Assembly: GCA_903887275.1 (NCBI GenBank)
Contig: CAISPD010000232.1
Span: forward strand, 1-63,938
Direction: 5' to 3'
Source: an uncultured Mucilaginibacter sp.
GTDB lineage: Bacteria > Bacteroidota > Bacteroidia > Sphingobacteriales > Sphingobacteriaceae
Length of the DNA: 63,938 nucleotides
The notes under the pieces were generated by a model. It was given only the letters and a program-made list of their open reading frames with translations, did no database searches and had not been told where the DNA came from. The first letter of the stretch is position 1, and each line of letters opens with the position of its first letter. This document shows, piece by piece, positions 25,531 through 35,192 of the stretch. A program made the position numbers and the translations under genes.

Positions 25531-26841
25531 ATGTCTGATAAACCTGTAAATATATTCTGGTTCCGCCGGGATCTTCGAATTGACGATAATGCCGCCCTGT
25601 ACCATGCTTTGAAAGGCCCCAACCCGGTATTATGTTTGTTTATTTTCGACCGGGAAATACTGGACAAGTTGCAGGATAAGGATGATGCCCGGTTGACATT
25701 TATACACCAGCAGATCTTAAAAATCGATCAGGAATTAAAGAAATATGGCAGCGGACTGCTGGTGGTTTACAATACAGCGGTGCAAGCCTGGAAAAACCTA
25801 TTAAACCAATTTCCAGTCGCGGTTGTTTATACCAATCATGATTATGAACCTTACGCCCGCAGCAGGGATGAAAAGATAAGGGAGCTGCTAAGCCAACATG
25901 GCGTACTTTTCAAAACATATAAAGATCAGGTTATCTTCGAGAAAAGCGAGGTGGTAAAAGACGATGGTAATCCTTATACAGTTTTCACACCTTATATGCA
26001 CAAGTGGTATCAGAAGTTGCGTTCCTTTGACCTTAAACCCTATCCGACAGTAAAATATTCTGGAAATTTTTTTAAGCACGATGGTTTTGCGATACCGTCG
26101 CTGCAGGAAATGGGCTTTAAACAGAGCGAACTGCATTTTCCGGGAACTGCCTTTCAACCCTATATTAACGACTATGCAGAAAAACGCAACTTTCCGGCTA
26201 TAGCCGGTACCTCGCATATCGGCCTGCACCTGCGTTTCGGTACAGTAAGTATCAGACAGCTGGCCAGCAAAGCCTACGAAGCACCCGAAAAAACATGGTT
26301 AAATGAATTGATATGGCGCGAATTTTATATGATGATCCTATATCATTTTCCGCAAACGGTTGACCATGCTTTCCGCCCCGAATATGATCGCATCCAATGG
26401 AATAATAATGAAGAACAATACAAAGCCTGGTGCGAAGGGCGTACCGGCTATCCGCTGGTTGATGCCGGAATGCGCGAATTAAATGCTACCGGGTATATGC
26501 ACAATAGGGTACGTATGGTGGTTGCCAGTTTTTTAAGCAAACACCTGTTAATTGACTGGCGTTGGGGCGAGCGTTATTTTGCGCGTAAGCTTTTAGATTT
26601 TGAGCAGGCAAGTAACGTTGGTGGCTGGCAATGGGCCGCAGGTTCGGGTACGGATGCTGCGCCATATTTCAGGATATTCAATCCCGAATCTCAAACCAAA
26701 AAATTTGATCCTGATTTGGCGTATATCAAAAAATGGGTTCCGGAATATGCCGATTTCAGCATCTATCCAAAACCCATCGTTGATCATACTTTCGCCCGCG
26801 AACGGTGCTTAAAAGTATTCAAAGAGGCGTTGAGCCGCTAG
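25531..26841 (+). CDS. phrB: Class I CPD deoxyribodipyrimidine photolyase
   Basis: A 436-residue light-driven DNA repair enzyme that splits cyclobutane pyrimidine dimers using FADH-. The antenna-domain start is Ile-Phe-Trp-Phe-Arg-Arg-Asp-Leu-Arg. The FAD domain shows Trp-Leu-Asn-Glu-Leu-Ile-Trp-Arg-Glu-Phe-Tyr, Gly-Tyr-Pro-Leu-Val-Asp-Ala-Gly-Met-Arg-Glu-Leu, Tyr-Met-His-Asn-Arg-Val-Arg-Met, Asp-Trp-Arg-Trp-Gly-Glu and Gly-Trp-Gln-Trp-Ala-Ala-Gly-Ser-Gly. Length is slightly short but complete. Its TAG stop touches the stop codon of the convergent FKBP gene with no base between them. Confidence 0.95.
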   Translation: MSDKPVNIFWFRRDLRIDDNAALYHALKGPNPVLCLFIFDREILDKLQDKDDARLTFIHQQILKIDQELKKYGSGLLVVYNTAVQAWKNLLNQFPVAVVYTNHDYEPYARSRDEKIRELLSQHGVLFKTYKDQVIFEKSEVVKDDGNPYTVFTPYMHKWYQKLRSFDLKPYPTVKYSGNFFKHDGFAIPSLQEMGFKQSELHFPGTAFQPYINDYAEKRNFPAIAGTSHIGLHLRFGTVSIRQLASKAYEAPEKTWLNELIWREFYMMILYHFPQTVDHAFRPEYDRIQWNNNEEQYKAWCEGRTGYPLVDAGMRELNATGYMHNRVRMVVASFLSKHLLIDWRWGERYFARKLLDFEQASNVGGWQWAAGSGTDAAPYFRIFNPESQTKKFDPDLAYIKKWVPEYADFSIYPKPIVDHTFARERCLKVFKEALSR

Positions 26842-27807
26842 TTAGTTGGCAGATGCCGTAACCTTCAACTCAAACCTGAGGCATGAGTTGGATGGAATAG
26901 TGGCACTAGAACCCGACTGCGAAATAGTTCCATACGCCAGCCTTGAGGGAATCAGCATTGATATTGAACCTACATCTTTACCTAATAACAGCATCCCGTT
27001 TCTAAATCCCGGAGTCAGTTCATAAAGATCACTAAAAACTGTTGTACTGGAAGTTGTTGCCGGTGCTATAGGTGTTGGCGCATAGTTTGTATCGAAATAG
27101 GAGTTGTCCATCAATTGGCCACTGTAATAGCAGGTAACCGACGAATTGATATTGATAACATTGGTACCTGTAGGCACGGCTGTGATCTTATAATACATGC
27201 CCGCTGCTGGTCCCGAGGTTAACTTGGTATAACCGGTAAGGTTATTGGCAGCTATATAATTTTGTATTACCTGATCGTCATAGGCAATTGGATCGGGCAC
27301 TACGTATAAAGTATAATCAAGACACTGATTACCCGCAATACGACCGTTAACAATGGTTTTACTTCCACTACCCGCGCCGGCTAAACCATAGGCAATATGT
27401 GATGGTATCAGCAGGCGGACCTTTGCGCCTTTGTATTTAACAACATCATGCAAAGCAAGCGTAAGCCCTTTCGGTGCAGTATGCCCGGCAAGGCCATTAT
27501 AATGGTCGGTCACTGTATCGGTATTGTAGTACAGTCCGTCGAAAGTTTTAAGTGTATAGGTAAAGAAAATGGAATCGGGGTAGTCGAATTTTGTGCCATT
27601 TCCCGGTTCAATGATCTGGTAATAAATTCCGGATGTGTCGCCACCTACAGTGTCGCGCTTCATGCCGGTTATCCCATTGGCACTGATATAATTTTGTATT
27701 TGCTGGTCATCATATTGTTTGATATTTGGCGATGATCCGTTCTTGCGGCAGGACATCATACCAATAACCGTAGAAAATAATAGAAGGGTAAATAGTGTTT
27801 TTTTCAT
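26842..27807 (-). CDS. Lipoprotein with two FKBP-type isomerase domains
   Basis: A 321-residue lipoprotein (lipobox Gly-Met-Met-Ser-Cys20) with two tandem FKBP-like peptidyl-prolyl isomerase domains. Each domain is introduced by the same helical segment (Asp-Asp-Gln-x-Ile-Gln-Asn-Tyr-Ile-x-Ala-Asn), then Tyr-Tyr-x-Ile, and closes with Leu-Ile-Pro-Ser-x-x-Ala-Tyr-Gly. The second domain has a more complete core (Tyr-Tyr-Ser-Gly-Gln-Leu-Met-Asp). Likely role: folding helper at the periplasmic face of the outer membrane. The next gene upstream encodes a single-domain relative, 5 bp away. Confidence 0.85.
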   Translation of the reverse strand: MKKTLFTLLLFSTVIGMMSCRKNGSSPNIKQYDDQQIQNYISANGITGMKRDTVGGDTSGIYYQIIEPGNGTKFDYPDSIFFTYTLKTFDGLYYNTDTVTDHYNGLAGHTAPKGLTLALHDVVKYKGAKVRLLIPSHIAYGLAGAGSGSKTIVNGRIAGNQCLDYTLYVVPDPIAYDDQVIQNYIAANNLTGYTKLTSGPAAGMYYKITAVPTGTNVININSSVTCYYSGQLMDNSYFDTNYAPTPIAPATTSSTTVFSDLYELTPGFRNGMLLLGKDVGSISMLIPSRLAYGTISQSGSSATIPSNSCLRFELKVTASAN

Positions 27808-27812
27808 TTATA

Positions 27813-28310
27813 TCAGTTCGTTACATCGTAAAGTTGAATGTCAAAATCAAGTATCGCATTGGCAGGTAAACCTGCCGCAGTTTGCGGTGCCGGACCGTAA
27901 GCATAGCGCGAGGGGATCAGCAAACGCACTATTCCACCCCGGTTTATTTTGGGTATACCCAGTTTCCATCCCAAAATAACCTGCCCCAGTACATAATAGG
28001 GGTGGAAATTATTGGTTTGGGTGAACACTTTTCCCGTGGTTAATATTTTACCGGTATCACCAACCGTAACCTTGGTCGACGTGGTAAAAATATCATTACC
28101 CTGCCCGGGCTGTAAAACAATATAATAAACGCCACAGGTATCCGACACTTTTTTTGCCACACCTGTCAGGTTATTTGCCTGGATGTATTGCGTTACTATC
28201 TTATCATCAACGGCAGCCTGCGCTTTATATGATTCGAGCGCACTTTGCGTTTTAGCGCAACCCAACAAAAGCATACAACCCAACAATAAAAACAGTAAGC
28301 AGCGCATCAT
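27813..28310 (-). CDS. Single-domain FKBP-type isomerase lipoprotein
   Basis: A 165-residue lipoprotein starting MMRCLLFLLL (ATG at 28310) with lipobox Leu-Leu-Leu-Gly-Cys. A longer frame from 28373 would bury the signal. It has the same Val-Asp-Asp-Lys-Ile-Val-x-x-Tyr-Ile-x-Ala-Asn-Asn-Leu-Thr-Gly entry helix as both halves of its neighbour and one FKBP domain ending Leu-Ile-Pro-Ser-Arg-Tyr-Ala-Tyr-Gly-Pro. Residues of the FK506 pocket are partly replaced, so isomerase activity may be weak. Probably co-transcribed with the two-domain gene. Confidence 0.85.
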   Translation of the reverse strand: MMRCLLFLLLGCMLLLGCAKTQSALESYKAQAAVDDKIVTQYIQANNLTGVAKKVSDTCGVYYIVLQPGQGNDIFTTSTKVTVGDTGKILTTGKVFTQTNNFHPYYVLGQVILGWKLGIPKINRGGIVRLLIPSRYAYGPAPQTAAGLPANAILDFDIQLYDVTN

Positions 28311-28440
28311 TTTTACAACCGGCAAATTTATCGTTTTATAATTCAAAAACGACAGCTTAACACTTTTTAACACATTGGCCCTTTTATTTGCTTAAACGTT
28401 ATGAAATAGGCTTTATTTTACCCGGTTCGAATCAGTCAAA

Positions 28441-28887
28441 TCACTCTGGTTTGTAATTGAGCGTAAGTTTATTGATCTTTTTGAGCATATCGATCAGGTA
28501 TTGTTTATCGTGCTCGCTGATATGTTTATTCAGGTAGTTGTTGAATTGTTTGACCACTACCCGTGCCTGGTGTCTTTTTTCTTTCCCGAGTGGTGTCAGA
28601 TAAATTTTAACGGAGCGTTTATCGCCCTGGTTTGATTCCCGGTAAATAAGCCCTGATTGTTCGAGGTGATTCAGCATCCGTGAAAGACTGGTTGATTTTA
28701 AGCCCAGCAATGCTGCAGCCTGAGAAACGGTAGTGCCTTCCTGCTCATCAATGTTGATCAGCAGGTAGCCGATAGCTTGTGTTATCCCAAACTCAGTGAC
28801 TATTTGGTTATAGCGATTGGCCATGGTTTGCCACACTACTTTCATAAAGTAATCTATCGTTTCCTGGTGTTTGATATGGGTTGGCAT
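28441..28887 (-). CDS. MarR family transcriptional regulator
   Basis: A 148-residue winged-helix dimeric repressor. The DNA-binding helix-turn-helix is at about residues 50-80 (Thr-Val-Ser-Gln-Ala-Ala-Ala-Leu-Leu-Gly-Leu-Lys-Ser-Thr-Ser-Leu-Ser-Arg), followed by the wing Gly-Asp-Lys-Arg-Ser-Val-Lys-Ile-Tyr-Leu-Thr. Helices at both ends form the dimer. It lies between ggt and the FKBP genes on the same strand, 130 bp upstream of the latter, which are possible targets. The ligand is unknown. Confidence 0.9.
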   Translation of the reverse strand: MPTHIKHQETIDYFMKVVWQTMANRYNQIVTEFGITQAIGYLLINIDEQEGTTVSQAAALLGLKSTSLSRMLNHLEQSGLIYRESNQGDKRSVKIYLTPLGKEKRHQARVVVKQFNNYLNKHISEHDKQYLIDMLKKINKLTLNYKPE

Positions 28888-29002
28888 TATTTATTGGTCA
28901 TTAGTTATTTGGCATTGGGCATTAGGCATTGATCATTGTCAGTAGTCCATAGCCGATTGTACTTGTCAAAGGGCCTTTGACGCGCAGCAATTGACCCTTA
29001 AG

Positions 29003-30694
29003 TTAAAATCCCTCCTTTGCATCATCTCCCCTTGGGTCAGCGCCGCCCTGGTAGCCGGCAGGGGTAACCAATATGGCATCAACCCTGCCGCTTGGTCCGC
29101 GGTCGACGATCTTATAACCTTTTTGCTTTAGCTTATTGCGTGTATCGGCATCCAGCCCGTTACGCTCTATGGTAACCTCATCCGGAAGCCATTGATGATG
29201 GAAGCGTTTTGAGTTTACGGCCTGTTGCACATCCTGGCCAAATTCAATCACATTCAATATCGTTTGAAATACCGAGGTAATGATCGTAGATCCTCCCGGA
29301 GTACCCACGACCATAAATAACTTTCCGTCTTTCTCCAGAATGGTTGGCGTCATCGACGAAAGCATGCGTTTATTGGGTTGTATGCTGTTGGCCTTTCCAC
29401 CAACCAATCCGAACATGTTTGGCACACCGGGTTTGGAACTGAAGTCGTCCATTTCATTATTAAGCAAAAAGCCGGCACCGTCTACAAATATTTTTGAACC
29501 GAACGAATCATTGAGTGTGGTTGTGATGGCAACAGCATTGCCTTCTGCATCTACGATAGAATAGTGGGTAGTTTGGTCACTTTCATAGCCCGGCAAACTG
29601 CCAGGGGCAATGCTTGCACTTGGGGTTGCTTTATCCCAGTTAAAACTGCTCATGCGGGCAGCGTTATAAGCCGGACTCAGCAAGGTATCTACCGGAACTT
29701 TAAAAAAGTCGGGATCGCCCAGGTATTTCGAACGGTCGGCATAAACACGTCGTTCTGCTTCCACTGCCAATTGTACGGTTGAATCGCTGTTAAAACCCCA
29801 ACGGTGCAATGGATATTTCTCTACCGACTGTAGTAATTGCAATAAAGCTACGCCTCCGCTTGATGGCGGGGGCATGGCAATAACTTTGTACCCTTTATAA
29901 TTACCTATCAAAGGTTTGCGCCAAACAGCTCTGTAATTTTGCATATCCTCCAGGCTGATCAATCCATCACCTTTTTGCATTTCGGCTACAACTTCGGCGG
30001 CTACAGTGCCCTTATAAAACCCATCTCTGCCCCGGTCACGGATCAGTTCCAGCGTTTTTGCCAGGTCTTCCTGCACCAGCAGATCGCCCTCCTGCCAGTT
30101 GCCATCCTTCAACAGGTAATGCTTGCCGGGGTTTAATTTGCGGATATCTTTAGCTGCCCAATTAAATTCAGCTGCAGCACGTTTGCTGATTTTAAAACCC
30201 TTCCGTGCCAGATCAATGGCAGGCTGTACCAGATCGGACCATTTGAGCTTGCCATATTTGCTGTGTGCCTCATACATGCCGGCAACCGAACCCGGTACGC
30301 CGGAAGCCTGATGCGTTGCGAGGCTTTTATCGGGTATTACATTACCGTTTTTATCCAGGTACATGTTCTCATAGGCCTTTGATGGAGCTTTCTCGCGAAA
30401 ATCCAGCGTATTGCTCAACCCATTTGACGATCGGTAAACCATAAATCCACCGCCGCCAATATTACCAGCTTCAGGAAAGGTTACTGCCAGTGAAAATTGT
30501 ACAGCCACTGCGGCATCTACTGCATTGCCACCTTTTTTCAGTATTTCCAAACCTACTTTGGCAGCATCCGGATATGCGCAAACAACCATGCCATTTTTAT
30601 AGGAGGCAGGTGCTTGTGCCTTAACCTGTAACATAAATGCCGGCAATAGTAGCATGCTAATAAATGCAGGTATGATCTTGAATGACTTCATCAT
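29003..30694 (-). CDS. ggt: Gamma-glutamyltransferase
   Basis: A 563-residue periplasmic Ntn-hydrolase proenzyme that cleaves gamma-glutamyl bonds of glutathione and related compounds. The signal peptide ends near Leu-Gln-Val-Lys-Ala-Gln. The autocleavage site is Gln-Thr-Thr-His-Tyr-Ser; the new N-terminal Thr of the small subunit is about residue 375. The gamma-glutamyl-binding region (Arg-Glu-Lys-Ala-Pro around residue 100) and the oxyanion segment (Pro-Pro-Pro-Ser-Ser-Gly-Gly) are present, as is the small-subunit Gly-Thr-Pro-Gly-Gly-Ser. Full length for the family. A Met-Met start makes the exact first residue uncertain. Confidence 0.95.
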   Translation of the reverse strand: MMKSFKIIPAFISMLLLPAFMLQVKAQAPASYKNGMVVCAYPDAAKVGLEILKKGGNAVDAAVAVQFSLAVTFPEAGNIGGGGFMVYRSSNGLSNTLDFREKAPSKAYENMYLDKNGNVIPDKSLATHQASGVPGSVAGMYEAHSKYGKLKWSDLVQPAIDLARKGFKISKRAAAEFNWAAKDIRKLNPGKHYLLKDGNWQEGDLLVQEDLAKTLELIRDRGRDGFYKGTVAAEVVAEMQKGDGLISLEDMQNYRAVWRKPLIGNYKGYKVIAMPPPSSGGVALLQLLQSVEKYPLHRWGFNSDSTVQLAVEAERRVYADRSKYLGDPDFFKVPVDTLLSPAYNAARMSSFNWDKATPSASIAPGSLPGYESDQTTHYSIVDAEGNAVAITTTLNDSFGSKIFVDGAGFLLNNEMDDFSSKPGVPNMFGLVGGKANSIQPNKRMLSSMTPTILEKDGKLFMVVGTPGGSTIITSVFQTILNVIEFGQDVQQAVNSKRFHHQWLPDEVTIERNGLDADTRNKLKQKGYKIVDRGPSGRVDAILVTPAGYQGGADPRGDDAKEGF

Positions 30695-30915
30695 TATTAA
30701 GGTTGAAATAGAGGGGCTAATTTAGCCTATTTTTGGTTTATACCAGCGTAACAAATTGTATGTTCTTGTCGTCTTTATCTTGAAAAACATTTTTCAAACT
30801 TTAATGTTAGGTACAAAACGCCATAAATTAACACAGCATAATAGCGCTGATAGCTGATTTTTTTGTGCCGATTATATTTGATTTTAAAAAACTAACGTTA
30901 TTTGCAATAAAACCC

Positions 30916-31428
30916 ATGAAAAATTACACTTACATTTTACTATTACTGGCGGCTTTCGCCTTCACCGGAAATCATGCTAAAGCTCAGGATTATAACCCTA
31001 ATTATCAGATCGCTGCCGGCTTAAAATTTGGCGGTTACGAAAATGGCGTTTCCGGTAAATTTTTTTTAGATAAAACTACGTCGATCGAGGCTATAGCAGG
31101 GTTGCGTTCGCCACATGGTTTAGTGATCACCGGACTTTACGAGATCAACCATACTGCATTTAATGTAGAAGGCTTCAGATTTTATTACGGCTTCGGTGCA
31201 CACCTGGGTGCTGTTGGCGCCGGGTATTACCAGCGTTTTAATGGCGACAAGCAACTTTATACAAGTAGTCAGATATTGCTTGGTGCCGATGGTGTGATCG
31301 GGCTTGAATATGTTATACCACAATCGCCAATTGCGATCAGTCTTGATCTTAACCCCCGCATTGAATTAGCTACCGGCCCATTTTTCGATATTGCACCGGG
31401 CCTGGGTGTTAAATACTGCTTCAAATAA
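30916..31428 (+). CDS. Small outer-membrane beta-barrel protein
   Basis: A 170-residue exported protein beginning MKNYTYILLL (ATG at 30916; the frame is open from 30865 but that would put polar residues before the signal). The signal peptide ends Ala-Lys-Ala-Gln. The mature part shows eight amphipathic strands with Gly-Leu-Lys-Phe-Gly-Gly and ends in Gly-Val-Lys-Tyr-Cys-Phe-Lys, a barrel-type C-terminus. It resembles opacity/OmpX-like eight-strand barrels. Function unknown. Confidence 0.75.
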   Translation: MKNYTYILLLLAAFAFTGNHAKAQDYNPNYQIAAGLKFGGYENGVSGKFFLDKTTSIEAIAGLRSPHGLVITGLYEINHTAFNVEGFRFYYGFGAHLGAVGAGYYQRFNGDKQLYTSSQILLGADGVIGLEYVIPQSPIAISLDLNPRIELATGPFFDIAPGLGVKYCFK

Positions 31429-31460
31429 AAACTTTCTAATATCCTATGATCATCGGCCGG

Positions 31461-34400
31461 TTAACGGTCGATGATCACTTTTTGCGTATAAGCATTATTG
31501 CCCAGCTGCACCTTTAAAACATAGGTTCCCGGCGGGATCTGGCTTACATCCAAAACCGTACTGAAGTTTCCTGAAGGTATTTGTCCACTTTGAGTATAGC
31601 TGTTTTGCCCGGTACTGTTTACCAATGAAATTCCCATTTCCGTTGCTGCAGGGGCTGCAAAAACCACATTCAGCTTGTTTTTTGCAGGAACTGGAAACAC
31701 CGTCAGGCCAATCGGGTTTGTTTTTGGATTTACCGCAATGATGGCATAGGTGAATTTATCCGACTGTGTAATACAGCCGTTATTTAGGGTAACATCAACC
31801 CGGTAATTTCCACTTTGAATAGGTGAAAAAGTTTGATTGGTGGCGCCATTAATTGCAATACCATTAAGGTACCATTGATTCCCTGCAGGAAAGTTAGAAC
31901 TAAGCACCGTGCCATTTTGGGTGATGACAGGTTTATCGACATTCACAGTAACTCTGCTTGCCGAGGAGCAACCCGGGCTTACCAGCTTCAGGTCGTAAAA
32001 GTAATAAAAGAAGTTTTTGTAATACGCAGTATCAGTTGATGAGGTGGCTGTATTGCCTTTGATACTAAATACATCGCCAATTTTAAATGGATAACCCGTA
32101 ACGCCACCATTATTGCGATAAATGGTAGCATTGGCATCATAAACCGTGCTGATGGTATAATTGCCGGCTGCAGGCAACAGTAAATTTAAAGTATATACCT
32201 TGCCCTTGTCGTTCGGATCGTCAGGCTGCGGTCCGGGTAAGGGATTGGTAGCGGTTGCCGCCACATCTATTGTATTGGACGATACTACCTCACCGGTTGA
32301 GTCAGCTACACTAAAAGTTATCTTTCCCGGATAGCCGATGTATAATCTGGCACTTTGCAACAATACCGGAATGCGGGTGAAAACCCTTACTGCCGGTGTA
32401 AATTGATTATAACTACCAGCAGAAAATACCGTTTTAGTTGCCGGACCGATACTTCCCGTAAAATCGTTCAACCCTACATAATAGGAATTGCTTATCGGTG
32501 CATTTGCAGTTATTGTAGAGGAGCCAAAAGCCACCGGAATAGCGTCCCCTTGATTTTGATACCAAAGTAATTCTCCATCTCCTGTACCCGAAAGCAGATA
32601 GGTATTACTGGTATTACAAAAACGGGCGCTCAGGCCTGAAGCGATGGGAGAGTTGGCAATATTTACCGTATCAATTACCTGGTTATTACCCGATACAGGG
32701 TCCGAAGATAAATTGGTGGTTGCCGAAATGATATATCTGGCTCCCGGGGTTATATTGAACTGGTTGGTGAAAGTAATGTTATCCTGCGAAGCAGATAATA
32801 GCGAGCCGGTATATACCTGGTTAAAAGTTGATAATGTTCCATCAGGTGCCGTAATCTTTACGGTTACCGGTATTTGGCTCATAGCCAGGCTGCCATAATT
32901 TTTCAAAGTAACGGTTATGTCAGTCGGACCAGTGCAATTACCACTTGCTGACGGACTTAGTACGGCTATCGCGCCTACGTCTATGCTTGTCTGTAAAAAT
33001 TGTACCCGATAATCCTGTGTTTCTCCTTTGGCATAAGTGCCACATGATTTAATGGTAGAGGTATCCGATGTTTCGTTTAGCACAACCCGCATCAGGCTAA
33101 AATTACCAGCTGCAACGCTTCCGGGTACGGAGATATTAGTAGTATAATTTCCTGTCCCATTAATGACCGTACTTGTTGCTGCCAGTTCGTTGGGTTCAAA
33201 TGCGCCATTACCGTTCCAATCTATAAATACTTTGGCCGCTTTGTTAAAATTAGCACCACAGGTTCCCAGGCTTAAGCTCAGTGGGTAGGTTTTATTTTGT
33301 TCCAGCTGTATGGTAAGATTGGTATAGTCTGAATAGGCTGTGCATCCTGCCGGGGGGCTATTGTTTACATTAGATAAACTAACATTATTGATCCGCGAAT
33401 CGGCATTTGACAGGGGTGTCGAGGTACAGTAATTATTGCCACCGATGCCTGTTACAATTATCGAATAATCCTGTGTGCCCGATTTAAGCGTTCCTTTATG
33501 CGATACGGTTATGGTGTAAGCCCTTCCGGGGACGGCACCAGCTATGTAAACCTGCTCTAAATTGTCGCGGATATTATCTCCGGTGGTAGCTGCTGCTCCG
33601 GGTTTGTTTGGATCAAGTACCCAGGGTAACCAGGTACTGCTTCCATCGCTTACCCTGATATCCAGATCGTTAACTAATTTTGGACTACGGCTATTTATCT
33701 TGCCGATGGCGGTAGTGTCACCTGGCGGATCTGTCCATGAAATAGTAGCCACCAGTGCACCATTGCCAGAGGCAACAACGTTTATGGTTTGGGTTTGGCC
33801 TTGCGCCAGTGTTTTTTCATTGACCAGGCTTTTGTTACCATTATCGGTAATGGCCTGTGCTGCTTTTTTAGTGTTAAGTAATCCCCAGCCATAAATATAA
33901 TCCGGGCCCACGTTGCCGGCGTCAAAGGCGGTTGCACAAGCCAGGCCCTTTAAAGTAGCGGCCCGCATAAAATTCCCCGAATTTTTTTGGGCATAGTATT
34001 CCTGTAACAGGTATAGCGATCCGGTTACATTGGGCGCTGCCTGCGAAGTTCCTGAAAACGTAATATAACTTGTTGTACTACCTGCACCGCATGACAAAAC
34101 ATTTAGCCCGTTTGCTACCAGGTCGGGTTTTACCCGCCCGTCGTCTGTGGGCCCCCAACTGCTGAAATAGGTAGTGCTTATATCTGCCGGGCTGGTGGGC
34201 CCATTGGGCAGCGGGTTTATGGCGCCGATTGTTAAAATATTTTTGGCGTTACCGGTACTGCTGATACAATCATAACTATCATTGTTGCTGATATCTGCCG
34301 GCCGGGGGCCTTTATCTATCATGCTTTGGTCAGAGGCGCTTTTATAGCCGTAATAATCCTGGCCCACAGCCGGTCCCGTACTTGCGCGTGCATTTCCTGC

Positions 34401-35192
34401 TGATTCAACGATCAGGTAATAAGGAGCATTGTAGGCTATCTGGTCCCATTGCTGGGTGCGCTGTCCATAAAAACCAAAGGTGTAATCAACCGAGTCACCG
34501 GGTAAGCCATACCATTCCCAGCGGCTGTAAGAATCGTTAAATACCCAGCCGGCTACATCACCATAGGAATGGTTTGAAAGAAGCAGGTTAGGCGCAGCGG
34601 CACTCATGTCGCTTACATCATTATCAAAACTATAAGACTTTAGCGTGGTTGCGTTAAATGCCATTCCTTTGGCCGGAGGATATATGCCTTTGGCAAGCAT
34701 AGTGCCACTAACGTGTGTGGCATGATCGATGGTAGAAGAAGTGCCTTCAAGTACTATGGATTTTCCTGCAAACTCCTGGTGCAGGTTAAAAACCCAGCCA
34801 CCATCAAAAATAGCTAGTTTGTTATTCAGAAATGTACTGGAGCCGGATAAATTAATACCCAGAGTTCCACCGGGTTGTACGGCATTGGTATTCGTTGTCG
34901 CAGCTGAAATTACATTGTCGTGTGTGGTCAGGTATACCGGGTACCCGCGTTTATTTACCCCCTGAAGCACAACAATACCTCCGGTTTTGGTACGGCGGCG
35001 TATGGTCCAGCCATGGCTGCGCGCCAACGATAGAGCCTTTTGCTTGTTTGAAGTATTTGCGGCACGTGCATTGGCCGAAATGAGCTCGAGGTTGCGTTTA
35101 TGCTCCTCGGTCACCAGTTTTTGCTGAGAATATGCCAGCGTTGTAATAAGGACAAATAAAACAGTAGTAATAAAAGTAAAGGTTTTCCTCAT
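31461..35192 (-). CDS. T9SS-secreted subtilisin-like protease with GEVED domain
   Basis: A 1243-residue surface or secreted S8 peptidase. Signal peptide 1-22. Catalytic triad: Asp130 (Ala-Ile-Phe-Asp-Gly-Gly), His157 (Asp-His-Ala-Thr-His-Val-Ser-Gly) and Ser383 (Phe-Ser-Gly-Thr-Ser-Gln-Ala-Ala-Pro). A jelly-roll/P-like domain follows (~450-590), then a GEVED domain (~640-730, Asp-Trp-Asn-Gly-Asn-Gly-Ala-Phe), a CARDB-like domain (~735-830), further Ig-like segments, and a C-terminal type A sorting domain (last ~75 residues, Gly-Thr-Tyr-Val-Leu-Lys-Val, ending Lys-Val-Ile-Ile-Asp-Arg). The sorting domain implies export by the type IX system. Likely role: extracellular protein degradation. Confidence 0.93.
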   Translation of the reverse strand: MRKTFTFITTVLFVLITTLAYSQQKLVTEEHKRNLELISANARAANTSNKQKALSLARSHGWTIRRRTKTGGIVVLQGVNKRGYPVYLTTHDNVISAATTNTNAVQPGGTLGINLSGSSTFLNNKLAIFDGGWVFNLHQEFAGKSIVLEGTSSTIDHATHVSGTMLAKGIYPPAKGMAFNATTLKSYSFDNDVSDMSAAAPNLLLSNHSYGDVAGWVFNDSYSRWEWYGLPGDSVDYTFGFYGQRTQQWDQIAYNAPYYLIVESAGNARASTGPAVGQDYYGYKSASDQSMIDKGPRPADISNNDSYDCISSTGNAKNILTIGAINPLPNGPTSPADISTTYFSSWGPTDDGRVKPDLVANGLNVLSCGAGSTTSYITFSGTSQAAPNVTGSLYLLQEYYAQKNSGNFMRAATLKGLACATAFDAGNVGPDYIYGWGLLNTKKAAQAITDNGNKSLVNEKTLAQGQTQTINVVASGNGALVATISWTDPPGDTTAIGKINSRSPKLVNDLDIRVSDGSSTWLPWVLDPNKPGAAATTGDNIRDNLEQVYIAGAVPGRAYTITVSHKGTLKSGTQDYSIIVTGIGGNNYCTSTPLSNADSRINNVSLSNVNNSPPAGCTAYSDYTNLTIQLEQNKTYPLSLSLGTCGANFNKAAKVFIDWNGNGAFEPNELAATSTVINGTGNYTTNISVPGSVAAGNFSLMRVVLNETSDTSTIKSCGTYAKGETQDYRVQFLQTSIDVGAIAVLSPSASGNCTGPTDITVTLKNYGSLAMSQIPVTVKITAPDGTLSTFNQVYTGSLLSASQDNITFTNQFNITPGARYIISATTNLSSDPVSGNNQVIDTVNIANSPIASGLSARFCNTSNTYLLSGTGDGELLWYQNQGDAIPVAFGSSTITANAPISNSYYVGLNDFTGSIGPATKTVFSAGSYNQFTPAVRVFTRIPVLLQSARLYIGYPGKITFSVADSTGEVVSSNTIDVAATATNPLPGPQPDDPNDKGKVYTLNLLLPAAGNYTISTVYDANATIYRNNGGVTGYPFKIGDVFSIKGNTATSSTDTAYYKNFFYYFYDLKLVSPGCSSASRVTVNVDKPVITQNGTVLSSNFPAGNQWYLNGIAINGATNQTFSPIQSGNYRVDVTLNNGCITQSDKFTYAIIAVNPKTNPIGLTVFPVPAKNKLNVVFAAPAATEMGISLVNSTGQNSYTQSGQIPSGNFSTVLDVSQIPPGTYVLKVQLGNNAYTQKVIIDR

